Below, in pieces: positions 48,507 through 59,019 of a stretch of DNA of 64,000 bases; the first letter of the stretch is position 1; the number at the start of each line of letters is the position of its first letter. The notes beneath the pieces were generated by a model that had not been told where the DNA came from, made no database searches, and saw only the letters and a list, made by a program, of their open reading frames with translations. The position numbers were made by a program, and so were the translations under genes. This stretch comes from Novosphingobium guangzhouense (lineage in GTDB: Bacteria; Pseudomonadota; Alphaproteobacteria; Sphingomonadales; Sphingomonadaceae): contig NZ_LYMM01000014.1 in the NCBI RefSeq assembly GCF_002896965.1, positions 85,068 through 149,067 of the forward strand. The letters are read 5' to 3'.

Positions 48507-48955
48507 CAAAACGCAAGGCAGACATTCTAAAGAACCGGCGCTGCGGCGCCAGGACCTACTGGTCATGCGCCGCTGCTTGACGAACCTGAGGCATTAGAAA
48601 TCATCCAGGATTTCCTTGGCAGATTTGCGCCATCGGTTGACGAAGGAAGCTAGCTCGCCTCGTGTCAGATGTCATTCATTCAGTTGAACTGCCAGCTTTC
48701 GTGTTTCTTGCGGATTAACGGCGACTGATTGCTCTTCGTCACTGCAGGACGCCTTTTTCCGGCACCAAAGCCCTCGCTCTTGCCCGAAGCCGTCTCCAAG
48801 CCCTCGCGCAATATTATTCCATCAGCACCGACGAGGCCGATCCTCAATTTTTTTGGGGTTCTTGTCCGAATAATAGCGTTTTTACTCGGAATTGGAACAT
48901 CCTATTTCTACTGCAGACGAGGAAATCCTCGCAATCCTAACAGGGAGAGGAAATC
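48507..48955. other. 450-bp intergenic region before the TonB receptor gene
   Basis: No frame longer than about 75 codons makes sense here. The right half (about 48800-48940) is AT-richer and should hold the receptor's promoter; AGGGAGAGG lies just before its ATG. There is no clear terminator after the permease gene. Confidence 0.5.
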
Positions 48956-51208
48956 ATGAAAAAGATGCTATATTCCGGCCTATCAGGCTTCGGCTTGGCA
49001 GTAAGTCTTTGTGCAGCACCTGCATTTGCTCAGGAAGATGCTCAGGTCGCGGGGCGCAGTCGCGACACCGATGCCTTGCTCGGCGAAATCGTTGTGACGG
49101 CAACAAAGCAGGCCGGGGGGACCAACGCCCAGAGAGCACCTGTGGCGATCTCGGCCTTTGGTGAAGATCAGCTCCGTGCGATGCAGATCAAGGATATTTC
49201 CCAGATCGCCTTCAAGGCCCCCAATGTTTCGATGGATGACGTCGGAACCACGAAGGGTGTTGCGAACTTCAGCATCCGCGGCCTCGGCGTAAATTCCTCG
49301 ATTCCCTCCATCGATCCGGCCGTGGGCACCTTCGTGGACGGTATCTATCAGGGCATCAATGGCGGTGTCGTCTTCGACGCCTTTGACCTCAAATCGGTCG
49401 AAGTGCTCCGTGGCCCCCAGGGAGTCCTCTTCGGTCGAAATGTCACGGGCGGTGCAGTTCTCGTCAACACTACGGATCCCTCCGACACACTGAAATATGA
49501 TTTCAAGGCCTCTGCCACGTCGGGCCTGCGAGGGACCGGCGGCAGCTATACCGTTTCCGGCGTGGTGCGTGGACCGTTGGTAAAAGATGTGTTGTCGGCC
49601 AAATTGGGTGTTTACTATAACAAGGATGATGGCTGGTTCGAGCGTACTGTCGGCGCGCGCAAGGAGGATTTTGGCGAGTCCCGCACCTGGCTGTTGAGAG
49701 GCGGCCTCAAGTTCACGCCCTCGAGCGATCTGTCGGTGCTGGTCAAATATGAGCATGGTGACTCGCACGGCGACGGGCCGGCAGGCCAATCCCACACGAA
49801 CGGGGATGGGGTTCCGGGAGCATGGGGCAATTTCAGCCGCGATAGCTTCGGCTTCTCGATTGACGAACCCGGCTTCTATGATTCCAAATGGGATCAGGTG
49901 AGCGGCGAGATCAATCTTGATGTTGGTCCCGGCACCATCACGAACATCGCCGGTTATCGCCGCTACAAGCAAGAGGCTCTGTCCGATATCGATTCAAGTC
50001 CGAGGGATCTTTTCCACGCAAATATCGACGTTAAGCAGCACCAATTTTCGGATGAGCTACGTTTCAACGGAGATGTTACAGACGATATCGAACTCACGAC
50101 CGGATTTTTTTACTTCACTCAGAAGATTTATTATAACGAGCATCGCCGGCTCCTTGGAGGCGCCCGTCATCAATATGGTGGGGGGTATCAGGACCAGGAG
50201 ACATTTGGTCTGTTCGCTAATGTGGATTTCAAGCTCACAGATGCTCTTACGATCAGCCCCGGTTTGCGTTGGTCCCATGAACGAAAGGACGACAAGATCG
50301 CTTCGCTTTCAGCGAATGTAAACAAGCCCTGCGACATCATCGATGGTACCTGCCCTTACGACTTTACGGGCAAGGTTTCGAAGGGCAGTTGGTCCCCTCG
50401 CTTGGGTATCCAGTATGAAATTTCGCCGACCGTTAGAAGCTATGCCAACTATGCGCGGGCATATCGTGCCGGCGGCTTCAACTTTCGCAACACCGCAACC
50501 GATCTGGCGAATTTTGGCCCTGGGCCCTTCCGCGACGAAAAAGTCGATTCCTGGGAACTGGGTTTCAAGACGGAGCCGTTCGGCCGTGCGCGCTTCAATG
50601 TGGCGGCATTCTATATGAAAATTGCCGACATGCAGCGCGAGGTGAATTTGTCGGATCCTGTTTCGGGCGTGGTGCAGGTGATCAAAAATACGGCTGATGC
50701 GAGAATCATGGGTATCGAAGCCGACGCGACGATCCCACTTGCGGAGGGTGTTGTTCTTGAGGGATCTGCCGGCTACACGGACGGAAAATATACTAATGTC
50801 ATTTTCGATCTCAACGGCGACGGTCTCGTAAACGGGGCGGACAAGGATCTCGATATCCCACGTCTCGCTCCTTTCACGGCAAATATCGGCCTTTCTGTGG
50901 AAAGAGATCTGCCAGCAGTTGGGACGACAACGCTCCGGGTGGGGTATTCGCATCGCGACAGCTCGGCTTATACCGATAACAATCGCGGTCAACTCAATGC
51001 TGCCGACCGGATCGATGCGAGCTTGGCCTTCCACGTTCTCGATGACAGGGGGACCATTACAATATTCGGTCAAAACCTCACAAACGACGTGCAGATCGGC
51101 GGGGATACCCAGTTGCCGGCACGGCTCGGACCTGTCCCCCTGGGTGGCACATTCTCGCCGCTCTCAAAAGGGCGCGTGTTTGGTGTTGAGCTTCGCTTCT
51201 CGAACTAA
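48956..51208 (+). CDS. TonB-dependent outer membrane receptor
   Basis: The 750-aa protein has a signal peptide (MKKMLYSGLSGFGLAVSLCA, cut after AFAQ), a TonB-box-like stretch (GEIVVTATKQ), a plug with VSMDDVGTTKGVANFSIRGL and VEVLRGPQGVLFGRNVTGGA, and a beta-barrel ending in an aromatic-rich strand (GVELRFSN). It imports a bulky substrate across the outer membrane. Its place directly before an acyl-CoA ligase suggests that the substrate is the hydrophobic acid or ester degraded by this cluster. Confidence 0.92.
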   Translation: MKKMLYSGLSGFGLAVSLCAAPAFAQEDAQVAGRSRDTDALLGEIVVTATKQAGGTNAQRAPVAISAFGEDQLRAMQIKDISQIAFKAPNVSMDDVGTTKGVANFSIRGLGVNSSIPSIDPAVGTFVDGIYQGINGGVVFDAFDLKSVEVLRGPQGVLFGRNVTGGAVLVNTTDPSDTLKYDFKASATSGLRGTGGSYTVSGVVRGPLVKDVLSAKLGVYYNKDDGWFERTVGARKEDFGESRTWLLRGGLKFTPSSDLSVLVKYEHGDSHGDGPAGQSHTNGDGVPGAWGNFSRDSFGFSIDEPGFYDSKWDQVSGEINLDVGPGTITNIAGYRRYKQEALSDIDSSPRDLFHANIDVKQHQFSDELRFNGDVTDDIELTTGFFYFTQKIYYNEHRRLLGGARHQYGGGYQDQETFGLFANVDFKLTDALTISPGLRWSHERKDDKIASLSANVNKPCDIIDGTCPYDFTGKVSKGSWSPRLGIQYEISPTVRSYANYARAYRAGGFNFRNTATDLANFGPGPFRDEKVDSWELGFKTEPFGRARFNVAAFYMKIADMQREVNLSDPVSGVVQVIKNTADARIMGIEADATIPLAEGVVLEGSAGYTDGKYTNVIFDLNGDGLVNGADKDLDIPRLAPFTANIGLSVERDLPAVGTTTLRVGYSHRDSSAYTDNNRGQLNAADRIDASLAFHVLDDRGTITIFGQNLTNDVQIGGDTQLPARLGPVPLGGTFSPLSKGRVFGVELRFSN

Positions 51209-51225
51209 GTGACAGGATGGAATCT

Positions 51226-51248
51226 TGGGCCGGCATTTTGCCGGCCCA
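51226..51248 (+). terminator. Hairpin after the TonB receptor gene (possible attenuating terminator)
   Basis: TGGGCCGGC and GCCGGCCCA form a perfect 9-bp stem with an ATTTT loop, 18 bp after the receptor stop. No T-run follows, so it may only reduce read-through into the ligase gene. Confidence 0.55.
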
Positions 51249-51282
51249 TGCCAATTTAAAATCAGACTCAGGATGGTTGAAA

Positions 51283-52878
51283 ATGCCCCCTCAAATCGGA
51301 ACCGGCAATCTTGCCGTCTACATCAGGGACTGCTGCACGGAATTTTCCGGGCGCGTGGCGTTCGTTGAGGGGGATCGCGAACTTAGCTATGAAGCCCTGT
51401 GGTTGAAAGCCGGAGCGCTCGCGGGTTTCTTGCGCCAGCAATGCTCAGTAAACCGGGGCGACCGGGTCGCCGTTATGCTGCCTAACATCATGGCTTTTCC
51501 GATCGCCGTTGCGGGGATCGTGCGTGCGGGCGCAGTCCAGGTGAATATCAATCCCTATTATACCGCGCATGAGTTGAAGCATCTGCTAAATGATTCCGAG
51601 GCCGACGTTATCATCACAACGTCGCTTTCCCTGCCTGCGATCAGAGGGGCCGATGTCCGTTCGATACGATCGGTCATCTTGGTCGACAATTTGCATGAAG
51701 AAGACTTGCTCTCTCTACCAGCTATCTGGCAGGTCGCCGATTTCGAAGATGCCCTCGGCTCCAAGTTCCCGGCGCCGGATATCGTCGATCATCTGGGGAA
51801 GGAGGATTTGGCGTTCCTTCAATATACGGGAGGGACAACTGGGCTGCCCAAAGGAGCGATGCTTAGCCACGGCAACATCATGGCGAATGTTCGGCAGTTT
51901 CAAGCGATTTGGGGTGAGGAGGATAACGTCAGGCAGATCAACGTCCTGACAGCCATTCCACTTTACCATATATTTGCGCTGACCGTGAACATGATGTGCA
52001 TGCTTTCGCTCGGAGCGAAGAATGTCCTCATTCCCAATCCGCGCGATCTGAGGGAGATCTCTGCGCTCTGGCAACGTCACAAGATCAACTTTGTGACTGG
52101 GGTAAACACGTTGTTCAAGGCGCTTGCTGCGGAGCCATCCTTTGCGGAGTTGGACTTTGACCCCGAGCTGCTGGCGATGGGCGGCGGCGCGCCGGTGCAG
52201 GAGGTGGTCTCCTCACGTTGGAAGGCATTGACCGGCAGGCATATTCGAGAAGGCTATGGCCTCTCCGAGACATCGCCTATTCTGACTTGCACACCGTTTG
52301 CCGAGGAACGGTTTCTCGGGAGCATTGGCGAGGTGGCCCCGGGGACCGAACTGGCTATCCGCGACGAGAATGGCGCCGATGTTCCAAGGGGAGAGGTTGG
52401 GGAGCTTTGCGCGCGCGGTCCCCAGGTGATGCAGGGCTATTGGCGACAACCGGCGGCGACATTGCAAGTCATGACGAGCGATGGCTATTTCCGAACTGGA
52501 GACCTTGCGCGGCAAGATGAAAACGGCCGCTACTATATTGTCGACCGACAGAAGGACATGATTCTCGTGTCCGGCTTCAATGTCTACCCCAATGAGGTGG
52601 AAGTTACCGTCTCGCAACTGGCTGATGTGGTCGAGTGCGCTTGTGTCGGCGTTCCGGACCAAACCACCGGGGAAGCTGTTGTGCTGTTTGTTGTGGGCAG
52701 GACGCAAAACTTTGATGTGCAGCGCATTCGTGTGCATTGCCGAGAAAATATGGCGGCCTATAAGGTGCCACGTCATATCCATATGATCGAGGAAATGCCC
52801 AAATCGAGCGTTGGGAAGATCTTGCGACGCGAACTTCGCGAGCGGTTGATCCATGGGAAAGTTATGGAAGAAAGCTAA
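51283..52878 (+). CDS. Long-chain-type acyl-CoA ligase, copy 2
   Basis: ATG 51283 (MPPQIGTGNLAVYI) is chosen because an earlier in-frame ATG at 51217 runs through the hairpin. The 531-aa protein has the P-loop YTGGTTGLPKGAM, the A5 region EGYGLSETSP, the hinge VDRQKDMILVSGFNVYPNEV and the Lys context PKSSVGKILRREL. This fits FadD-type fatty acyl-CoA synthetases. It begins the beta-oxidation set encoded downstream. Confidence 0.9.
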   Translation: MPPQIGTGNLAVYIRDCCTEFSGRVAFVEGDRELSYEALWLKAGALAGFLRQQCSVNRGDRVAVMLPNIMAFPIAVAGIVRAGAVQVNINPYYTAHELKHLLNDSEADVIITTSLSLPAIRGADVRSIRSVILVDNLHEEDLLSLPAIWQVADFEDALGSKFPAPDIVDHLGKEDLAFLQYTGGTTGLPKGAMLSHGNIMANVRQFQAIWGEEDNVRQINVLTAIPLYHIFALTVNMMCMLSLGAKNVLIPNPRDLREISALWQRHKINFVTGVNTLFKALAAEPSFAELDFDPELLAMGGGAPVQEVVSSRWKALTGRHIREGYGLSETSPILTCTPFAEERFLGSIGEVAPGTELAIRDENGADVPRGEVGELCARGPQVMQGYWRQPAATLQVMTSDGYFRTGDLARQDENGRYYIVDRQKDMILVSGFNVYPNEVEVTVSQLADVVECACVGVPDQTTGEAVVLFVVGRTQNFDVQRIRVHCRENMAAYKVPRHIHMIEEMPKSSVGKILRRELRERLIHGKVMEES

Positions 52879-52920
52879 GTTGAATAAGTTGGATGCTGCT
52901 GAAAGCGGATTCGGTTTTGG

Positions 52921-54207
52921 CTAAGATCGAGTGCGATTGGCGTCAGGATCCCAGAAACTCTCGAAGCATAGCTTGTGGAAATCCTCGGTAAACTCTCTCC
53001 GAATAGAGGCTAGGTCCATTGTCTTGGAGCCTGTCGAAAGAATTCTCACAAGTTTGCCGACGAACAATGCAAAGCCAAGTATGCCGGTAACGGGGGGCAA
53101 GCTTCGCTTCGCCGCAAGTTCAAAGACAGTCTGCCAACCGCGATAGATATCGCGAACGAAGCCCCAGATAGTTTGCCGGAGCTCTGGTCGCCGCGAGGCT
53201 TCGATCCAGGTCGAAAAAAACGCGAGGTTGAGCGCTGAAAATTCAGTGGCTTCGCGGATGAAAATGGTCGTCGTCACTTCGACCAGATTTTCGAAGGTCA
53301 CAGCTTGACGATCTAGGCTTTGCATCACCCCGCGGTAACGCTGCTTGGAATTCTCCACGAGAAGCATGCCCGCCGAAGCAAGCAGTGCATCTGTTGTCCG
53401 GAAATGATATGCGGGCGCCGTTGCTGTCAGGCCGGCTTTCTCCGCGACTGTTCTGAAGCTGACCTCTGCCGCGCCTTCTGATATCAGAAGGTCGATTGCA
53501 GCTCCGAGGATCAGATTACGGGTACGCTGCGCCTTGTTCGTCGCCGCTGGAGGCTTCGAGGGAGCGGAACATGTCGAGGGGGGCCAAAGGTCCGTGGGTT
53601 GGCCTTCGTGGTTCAGGACCTGGTCGACTTGCTCCTGATCCAGTCGCAGTGCCGTGACAAAAAACAGCAGTCCCATGACCAGATCGATCCCGGAACGAGC
53701 TATGCGGTGAGGATTGGGCTCTCCAGTAGCCTCAGCGATGTCAGACCATAATTTTGAAATGCTGACGTTCCAGGCTTGGGCGAGAGAAAGGCTTTCCTCA
53801 TGGCGCACGGCGTCGAGGGCGATTTCCGCCCAGGCAAGCGTGAGCGTCCGATCTCTGTCTGTTGCATTTCCAACGAGCCGATAGGCGAAGTCACGAAAGC
53901 TGGGGGGCGCGCCCGATCTAAAGCGGGATGCTGCGCGTGCGAATGCGTCTGTATAGCGTTCCAGGATCGCTGAGGATGCGGCGGCCACGAGGCCAAATTT
54001 GCTGGGATAATAATAGTTGACAAGCGCAAGGCTAACTTTGGCACGCGAGGCAACCTGGCGGTAGCTAAGACCGGCGAGGCCCCTGTCAGCCATGACCGTC
54101 ACAGTTGCGCGAATGATGCGGGCGCGCGCGTCGCGATCAGATTCATCGGCGCCGGATACCACGCGCTCGCCAAGGGCGGAGACTTGTCTGGCCTTGTTGT
54201 AATTCAT
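52921..54207 (-). CDS. Tandem double TetR-family regulator (428 aa)
   Basis: AGGAGAG precedes ATG 54207; the open frame beyond it is non-coding. The protein holds two complete TetR units. The first HTH is LSYRQVASRAKVSLALVNYY (about residues 47-66); after a Pro/Ala linker near 208-225, the second is VSFRTVAEKAGLTATAPAYH (about 249-268). Each is followed by its own helical ligand domain. The fusion would act as a built-in dimer or read two ligands. It is divergent from the SDR fragment and the catabolic genes, and its gene ends 43 bp from the ligase stop. Confidence 0.85.
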   Translation of the reverse strand: MNYNKARQVSALGERVVSGADESDRDARARIIRATVTVMADRGLAGLSYRQVASRAKVSLALVNYYYPSKFGLVAAASSAILERYTDAFARAASRFRSGAPPSFRDFAYRLVGNATDRDRTLTLAWAEIALDAVRHEESLSLAQAWNVSISKLWSDIAEATGEPNPHRIARSGIDLVMGLLFFVTALRLDQEQVDQVLNHEGQPTDLWPPSTCSAPSKPPAATNKAQRTRNLILGAAIDLLISEGAAEVSFRTVAEKAGLTATAPAYHFRTTDALLASAGMLLVENSKQRYRGVMQSLDRQAVTFENLVEVTTTIFIREATEFSALNLAFFSTWIEASRRPELRQTIWGFVRDIYRGWQTVFELAAKRSLPPVTGILGFALFVGKLVRILSTGSKTMDLASIRREFTEDFHKLCFESFWDPDANRTRS

Positions 54208-54435
54208 TCTCTCTCTCCTAGCACGGCGGTTCGATTGAGCAACACAACCCACAGCATATCGATTTGCCTTGACGCGAAACTGCATATCTGATTTTTGAGT
54301 GATCGTACAGGATGAGAGCCAAGGCAGTTTTCTGCGTGATTCTTTTGCAAGTGCCGAACCAGGTCTTGCTGATGTGGGCAGCGAAGGGCTGCGAGTTCGA
54401 CGACTCGTACAGGGCTTGGGCCTTGGAAGGAGTAA

Positions 54436-54945
54436 ATGGTGTCGCTTTTTGATCTTGCCGGCAAAGTAGCGCGTGAGACGGGGGCGTCGCGTGGGATCGA
54501 CAGGGCTGTCGTGGAAGCGTTGGCAGAGGCTGGCGCTCGGGTGGCGGTTTCGAGCGGGACGCAGGCGGCATGCGAAGAAGTAGTCGCGACGATCAATGTG
54601 GTTTCGTTGAACGGAGCCATGATCGGGGCCGACAACATCAGCGCCTATAACATGTCGAAGGCCGCAGACCTTCAGCCTGTCCGCAACCTCGCTGTCGAAC
54701 CGGGGGATTCCAATATCCGTGTTAACGCGATTACTCCGGGGGGCATTCGTACTGATTTCGCCAAACCACTTTGGGAAGATCCGGCTGCCGAGTTCAGGCT
54801 TTGCGAAGCACTGCCCCTCGGCAGGATCGGTGAGCCGACCGGTATCGGCGGTGCTGCCTTTTTTCTCGCGTCTCAGGCAGCTCCTTACATCACAGGTCAA
54901 TCAATCATCATTGATGGCGAGGCAACGGTTAGAGGCGTGCATTGA
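54436..54945 (+). pseudogene. Short-chain dehydrogenase/reductase with internal deletion
   Basis: The 169-residue frame has an SDR start (LAGKVARETGASRGIDRAVV, with the glycine motif partly altered) and an SDR end (YNMSKAA, NAITPGGIRTDFAKP, ITGQSIIIDGEATV). Between residues 50 and 60 it jumps from the second strand to just before the catalytic Tyr region, losing about 80 residues, including the NNAG strand; no clear catalytic Ser remains in the short text before the Tyr. The reading frame is intact, so a protein may be made but should lack activity. Confidence 0.7.
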
Positions 54946-54982
54946 CGTCCTGTCCGTTTACCGGCCTAATCGGAGCCGCACT

Positions 54983-57043
54983 ATGCAGTTGAATTACCAT
55001 CAGGATATTCTTGAAATCGTTCTGGATAATCCACCGGTCAATGCCCTTGGTGCAGCTTCGCGCCGCCAGTTGCTTGAGGCCTTGGACAGTGCCGATGCCA
55101 ATTCATGTGTCAGCGCAATTGTCATTCGGGGGGGAGGGGCCTTGTTTTCGGGGGGGGCGGATATTTCCGAGTTTGATAAGCCCTGGCTTGAGCCCGGGCT
55201 TCCGGGCCTTGTCGATCGTCTCGAGCGCTGCAGCAAGCCCGTAGTCGCAGCCATCCATGGCATTTGCTACGGTGGCGGTCTTGAACTTGCCCTGGCATGC
55301 CACAGGCGCATTGCATCGCCCGCAGCCAGGATGGCGCTTCCCGAAGTTCTGCTTGGACTTCTGCCTGGCGCCGGTGGAACGCAACGCTTGCCCCGCCTTA
55401 TTGGAGCAAGGGCTGCGCTCAAGATGATGTTGGATGGTGCGCCGGTGGACGCATCTACGGCCCTGGCATTGGGCCTAGTGGATCTGATCGCCGGTGATCT
55501 CGCTGTCGCCGCACTGGAGATGGCACGCCAGGCGGCCACGGATCAGATCCGGCGCACAGGCGATTTGCCCTTGCCCAAGGACTTGCGTGAAGCGGTTCTG
55601 GATGCGCGAGAAAATCTGTCAAAAAGGTCTCTTAGTCCCGCGCAAGCATATATCATCGATAGCGTTGCTGTGATGGATGAACTCTTCAGTGCAGGGCAAG
55701 CGGTCGAAGCCCGACTATTCACAACGCTCCTTGCAACCGAAGCTTCGCGCGGGCTGCGCCATGCATTCTTTGGCGAGCGCAAGGTCGCCCGAATTCCCGG
55801 ATTGTCCAAGGAGATCAATCAGCGCGACATCAAACGCGTCGGGGTTGTGGGTGGCGGCGTCATGGGTACCGGGATCGCTATCGCTCTTCTCAATGCTGGA
55901 CTGGACGTAACGATCGTCGATCTCCAGCCGGAAGTACGGGCCAAGGCTGAAAGCACCATAAGAACTACCATTCAGCGCGATGTGAACAAAGGCCGAATCG
56001 ATCAGCGGATCGCGGATGCACGTTTTGCCGCCCTTTGCATTGCCGATGATCTGTCAGCTATGTCCCGGGTCGACCTGGTTATCGAAGCCGTTTTCGAAGA
56101 TATAGAGGTCAAGAAGAAGGTCTTTACCGCTCTTGACCAACACACGCGTCCGGACGCTATTCTGGCCAGTAACACCTCCACCCTTGACCTGGATGTGATC
56201 GCAGCTTTCGTGAAGAATCCCTCGCGCGTCATAGGGCTGCATTTCTTCTCGCCCGCCAACATCATGAAATTGCTTGAGGTCGTTCGAGGCCGTGAAACAG
56301 CACCGGAATTGCTCGTGGCCGCCATGGCATTTGCAAAGCGTATTGGTAAGGTCGGTGTTATATCGGGCGTGTGTGACGGATTTATCGGCAACCGGATATT
56401 CGAAGAATATCTTCGTCAAGTCTACTTCATGCTCGAGGAAGGCGCACTTCCGCAGCAGATCGATGCGGCAATGGAAAAATGGGGCATGGCCATGGGACCA
56501 TGCCGCACCATGGACCTTGCCGGTCAGGATATTGGGTGGGCCATTCGCAAGCGCAGGGCAGTGCAGAATCCTGAACGCCCCTACTCGGGTATTCCGGATC
56601 GGATCTGCGAACTGGGCAGGTTCGGGCAGAAGTCGGGTAAAGGATTCTACCTTTATCCCGATGGCCGCACGGCGCAGGTTGACCCGGAAATAGAACAGCT
56701 CATTGTAGGTTACTCTGATGAATTCGGCATTGAGCGGCGCGAAATCAGCGACGAAGAAATTATAAGCCGCTGCCTCCTTGCAATGATCAACGAAGGTGCA
56801 AAAATCCTTGAGGAGGGTATCGCCTATCGTCCGATCGATATCGATATGACCTATTTGCTCGGATATGGGTTCGCACGTGAACGCGGAGGGCCGATGTTCC
56901 AGGCTGACCAAATTGGTCTGCCGTCGGTGTTTGAGCAACTCAACGCTCTTGCGCAAGGCCGCAACGGCTGGGCCTGGACGCCGTCCCCGTTGATCGGGCG
57001 ATTGGCTGCCGGTGGCGAAAGCTTTGAATCTCTTAATCAGTAA
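54983..57043 (+). CDS. Enoyl-CoA hydratase / 3-hydroxyacyl-CoA dehydrogenase (FadB/FadJ-like)
   Basis: The 686-aa bifunctional enzyme starts at ATG 54983. The N-terminal crotonase domain has GGGALFSGGADISEF (oxyanion hole) and LPEVLLGLLPGAGGTQRLPR with the catalytic Glu region. The dehydrogenase domain has VGVVGGGVMGTGIA (NAD loop) and LHFFSPANIMKLLEVV with the catalytic His. It performs two successive steps of beta-oxidation. It precedes the thiolase gene by 25 bp in an operon with ETF and acyl-CoA dehydrogenase. Confidence 0.92.
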   Translation: MQLNYHQDILEIVLDNPPVNALGAASRRQLLEALDSADANSCVSAIVIRGGGALFSGGADISEFDKPWLEPGLPGLVDRLERCSKPVVAAIHGICYGGGLELALACHRRIASPAARMALPEVLLGLLPGAGGTQRLPRLIGARAALKMMLDGAPVDASTALALGLVDLIAGDLAVAALEMARQAATDQIRRTGDLPLPKDLREAVLDARENLSKRSLSPAQAYIIDSVAVMDELFSAGQAVEARLFTTLLATEASRGLRHAFFGERKVARIPGLSKEINQRDIKRVGVVGGGVMGTGIAIALLNAGLDVTIVDLQPEVRAKAESTIRTTIQRDVNKGRIDQRIADARFAALCIADDLSAMSRVDLVIEAVFEDIEVKKKVFTALDQHTRPDAILASNTSTLDLDVIAAFVKNPSRVIGLHFFSPANIMKLLEVVRGRETAPELLVAAMAFAKRIGKVGVISGVCDGFIGNRIFEEYLRQVYFMLEEGALPQQIDAAMEKWGMAMGPCRTMDLAGQDIGWAIRKRRAVQNPERPYSGIPDRICELGRFGQKSGKGFYLYPDGRTAQVDPEIEQLIVGYSDEFGIERREISDEEIISRCLLAMINEGAKILEEGIAYRPIDIDMTYLLGYGFARERGGPMFQADQIGLPSVFEQLNALAQGRNGWAWTPSPLIGRLAAGGESFESLNQ

Positions 57044-57068
57044 TTTCCTAAATTCTGCGGAGAATTCC

Positions 57069-58250
57069 ATGACCAATGTCTATCTTGTATCGGCTGCGCG
57101 AACGGCGATTGGGTCTTTTGGCGGCGCGTTGAAGGACCAGCAACCCGGTGAACTCGGAGCAATTCCGATCCGCGCCACTATTGAGCGGAGCGGCTTGGCG
57201 CCCGAGTTGGTCGGACACGTCGTAATGGGCAGTGTGGTGCTTACCGAGCCGCGCGATGCTTATGTAGCTCGGATTGCTGCCATTACAGCAGGTATACCCA
57301 AGGAAGTTCCTGCATTGACGGTCAATCGGCTTTGCGGATCGGGATTGCAGGCCATTATCAGCGCTTCCCAGTCGATCATGTTGGGAGATTGCAAAGTTGC
57401 AATCGGAGGTGGCGTCGAGGTGATGAGCCGGGCGGCCTATTATTCCCCTGGCACGCGTTGGGGACAAAGAATGGGCGATACTGTAATGCTTGATGGCCTC
57501 AACGGCGCCCTGACCGATCCGTTTCACAAAATTCATATGGGCGTGACGGCGGAAAATGTGGCACGTGAATATCAGATCAGTCGCGCTGACCAGGATGCTT
57601 TGGCGCTCGAGAGTCAGCAACGGGCTGCCCGGGCGATTGCGGAAGGACGTTTTCGTGATCAGATCGTTCCGGTAGAGATCAGCTCGCGAAAGGGCTCTGT
57701 GGTCTTTGACACGGACGAGCATGTCCGCATGAACGCGCAAGCTTCGGATTTGGAAAGTCTTAAGCCTGTTTTCCAGCGCGAAAACGGAACGGTCACTGCA
57801 GGCAATGCCTCGGGTATCAACGACGGCGCGGGAGCTGTTCTCCTGGCATCGGAAGCTGCGGTCAGGGAGCATGGGCTCACGCCCCTTGCTCGCCTTGTTT
57901 CCTATGGCCATGCAGGCGTGGATCCTGCTTATATGGGGATTGGGCCAGTACCAGCGACGCGACAGGCTCTTGAACGTGCAGGTCTCTCGGTTGATGCTCT
58001 GGATGTTATTGAATCGAACGAAGCTTTTGCCGCTCAGGCGTGCGCGGTTTCGAAGGAACTCGGATTCAATTCCGAGAAGGTAAATCCCAACGGCAGTGGC
58101 ATTTCCCTTGGACATCCGGTTGGGGCGACCGGCGCGATCATCACAACCAAGCTGGTTTACGAGTTGCAACGCTCCGGTGGTCGCTTTGGCCTTGCTACCA
58201 TGTGCATAGGTGGCGGCCAGGGGATCGCCGCGATTTGGGAACGTATCTGA
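57069..58250 (+). CDS. Acetyl-CoA C-acyltransferase (thiolase)
   Basis: The 393-aa enzyme begins [20 protein letters not shown], with the nucleophilic Cys in [11 protein letters not shown] (about residue 87), the His site in [13 protein letters not shown] and the second Cys in [10 protein letters not shown]. It cleaves 3-ketoacyl-CoA to acetyl-CoA and a shortened acyl-CoA. GGAG precedes ATG 57069. The etfB gene follows after 19 bp. Confidence 0.93.
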   Translation: MTNVYLVSAARTAIGSFGGALKDQQPGELGAIPIRATIERSGLAPELVGHVVMGSVVLTEPRDAYVARIAAITAGIPKEVPALTVNRLCGSGLQAIISASQSIMLGDCKVAIGGGVEVMSRAAYYSPGTRWGQRMGDTVMLDGLNGALTDPFHKIHMGVTAENVAREYQISRADQDALALESQQRAARAIAEGRFRDQIVPVEISSRKGSVVFDTDEHVRMNAQASDLESLKPVFQRENGTVTAGNASGINDGAGAVLLASEAAVREHGLTPLARLVSYGHAGVDPAYMGIGPVPATRQALERAGLSVDALDVIESNEAFAAQACAVSKELGFNSEKVNPNGSGISLGHPVGATGAIITTKLVYELQRSGGRFGLATMCIGGGQGIAAIWERI

Positions 58251-58269
58251 ATATCTGGAAGGATTAGAA

Positions 58270-59019
58270 ATGAAGATAATTGTGCCTGTTAAGCGGGTTA
58301 TCGATTACAACGTAAAGCCGCGCGTGAAGGCGGATGGCACGGGCGTGGACCTGGCTAACGTCAAGATGAGCATGAACCCGTTCGACGAAATCGCCGTCGA
58401 GGAAGCCATTCGCCTGAAGGAAAAGGGCGCGGCGACCGAGGTCGTGGCAGTGTCGATCGGCGTCGCCAAGGCGCAGGAAACGCTGCGCACGGCGCTGGCG
58501 ATGGGCGCTGATCGCGCCATCCTGATCCAGACCGATGATGAGGTGGAACCGCTGGGCGTCGCCAAGCTGCTCGCCAAGGTGCAGGAAGAGGAAGGCGCTG
58601 GTCTGATCATCCTGGGCAAGCAGGCGATCGACGATGACAGCAACCAGACCGGCCAGATGCTCGCCGCGCTGCTGAACCTGCCGCAGGGCACCTTCGCCAG
58701 CAAGGTCGAGGTCGAGGGCGACAAGGTCAACGTCACCCGCGAAGTCGATGGCGGCCTGGAGACGGTGAAGCTCGCCACCCCGGCGATCATCACCACCGAC
58801 CTGCGTCTGAACGAGCCGCGCTATGCGTCGCTGCCGAACATCATGAAGGCGAAGTCCAAGCCGCTGGCGACCAAGACGCCGGCCGACTATGGCGTCGATA
58901 TCGCCGCCCGTCTGGAGACGCTCAAGGTCTCCGAACCGCCCAAGCGCTCGGCTGGCATCAAGGTTGCCGATGTCGATGAACTGGTGGCCAAGCTCAAGGC
59001 TCTGGGAGTTGCAGCATGA
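58270..59019 (+). CDS. etfB: Electron transfer flavoprotein beta subunit
   Basis: The 249-aa protein begins [20 protein letters not shown] and contains [19 protein letters not shown] and [20 protein letters not shown], hallmark ETF-beta segments (AMP site). It takes electrons from acyl-CoA dehydrogenases. It overlaps etfA by 4 bp. Codon use is more uniformly G/C at third positions than in the flanking thiolase and dehydrogenase genes, suggesting a different recent origin, perhaps a chromosomal copy. Confidence 0.95.
   Translation: MKIIVPVKRVIDYNVKPRVKADGTGVDLANVKMSMNPFDEIAVEEAIRLKEKGAATEVVAVSIGVAKAQETLRTALAMGADRAILIQTDDEVEPLGVAKLLAKVQEEEGAGLIILGKQAIDDDSNQTGQMLAALLNLPQGTFASKVEVEGDKVNVTREVDGGLETVKLATPAIITTDLRLNEPRYASLPNIMKAKSKPLATKTPADYGVDIAARLETLKVSEPPKRSAGIKVADVDELVAKLKALGVAA

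Noticed and set aside
51217..51282. Earlier start for the second acyl-CoA ligase
   Set aside because: It would translate through the perfect hairpin at 51226-51248, and the added residues do not resemble ligase N-termini.
54208..54900. Open frame extending the tandem TetR by about 230 codons upstream
   Set aside because: The extension is basic, low-quality protein antisense to the SDR fragment; a strong ribosome site sits at the ATG at 54207.
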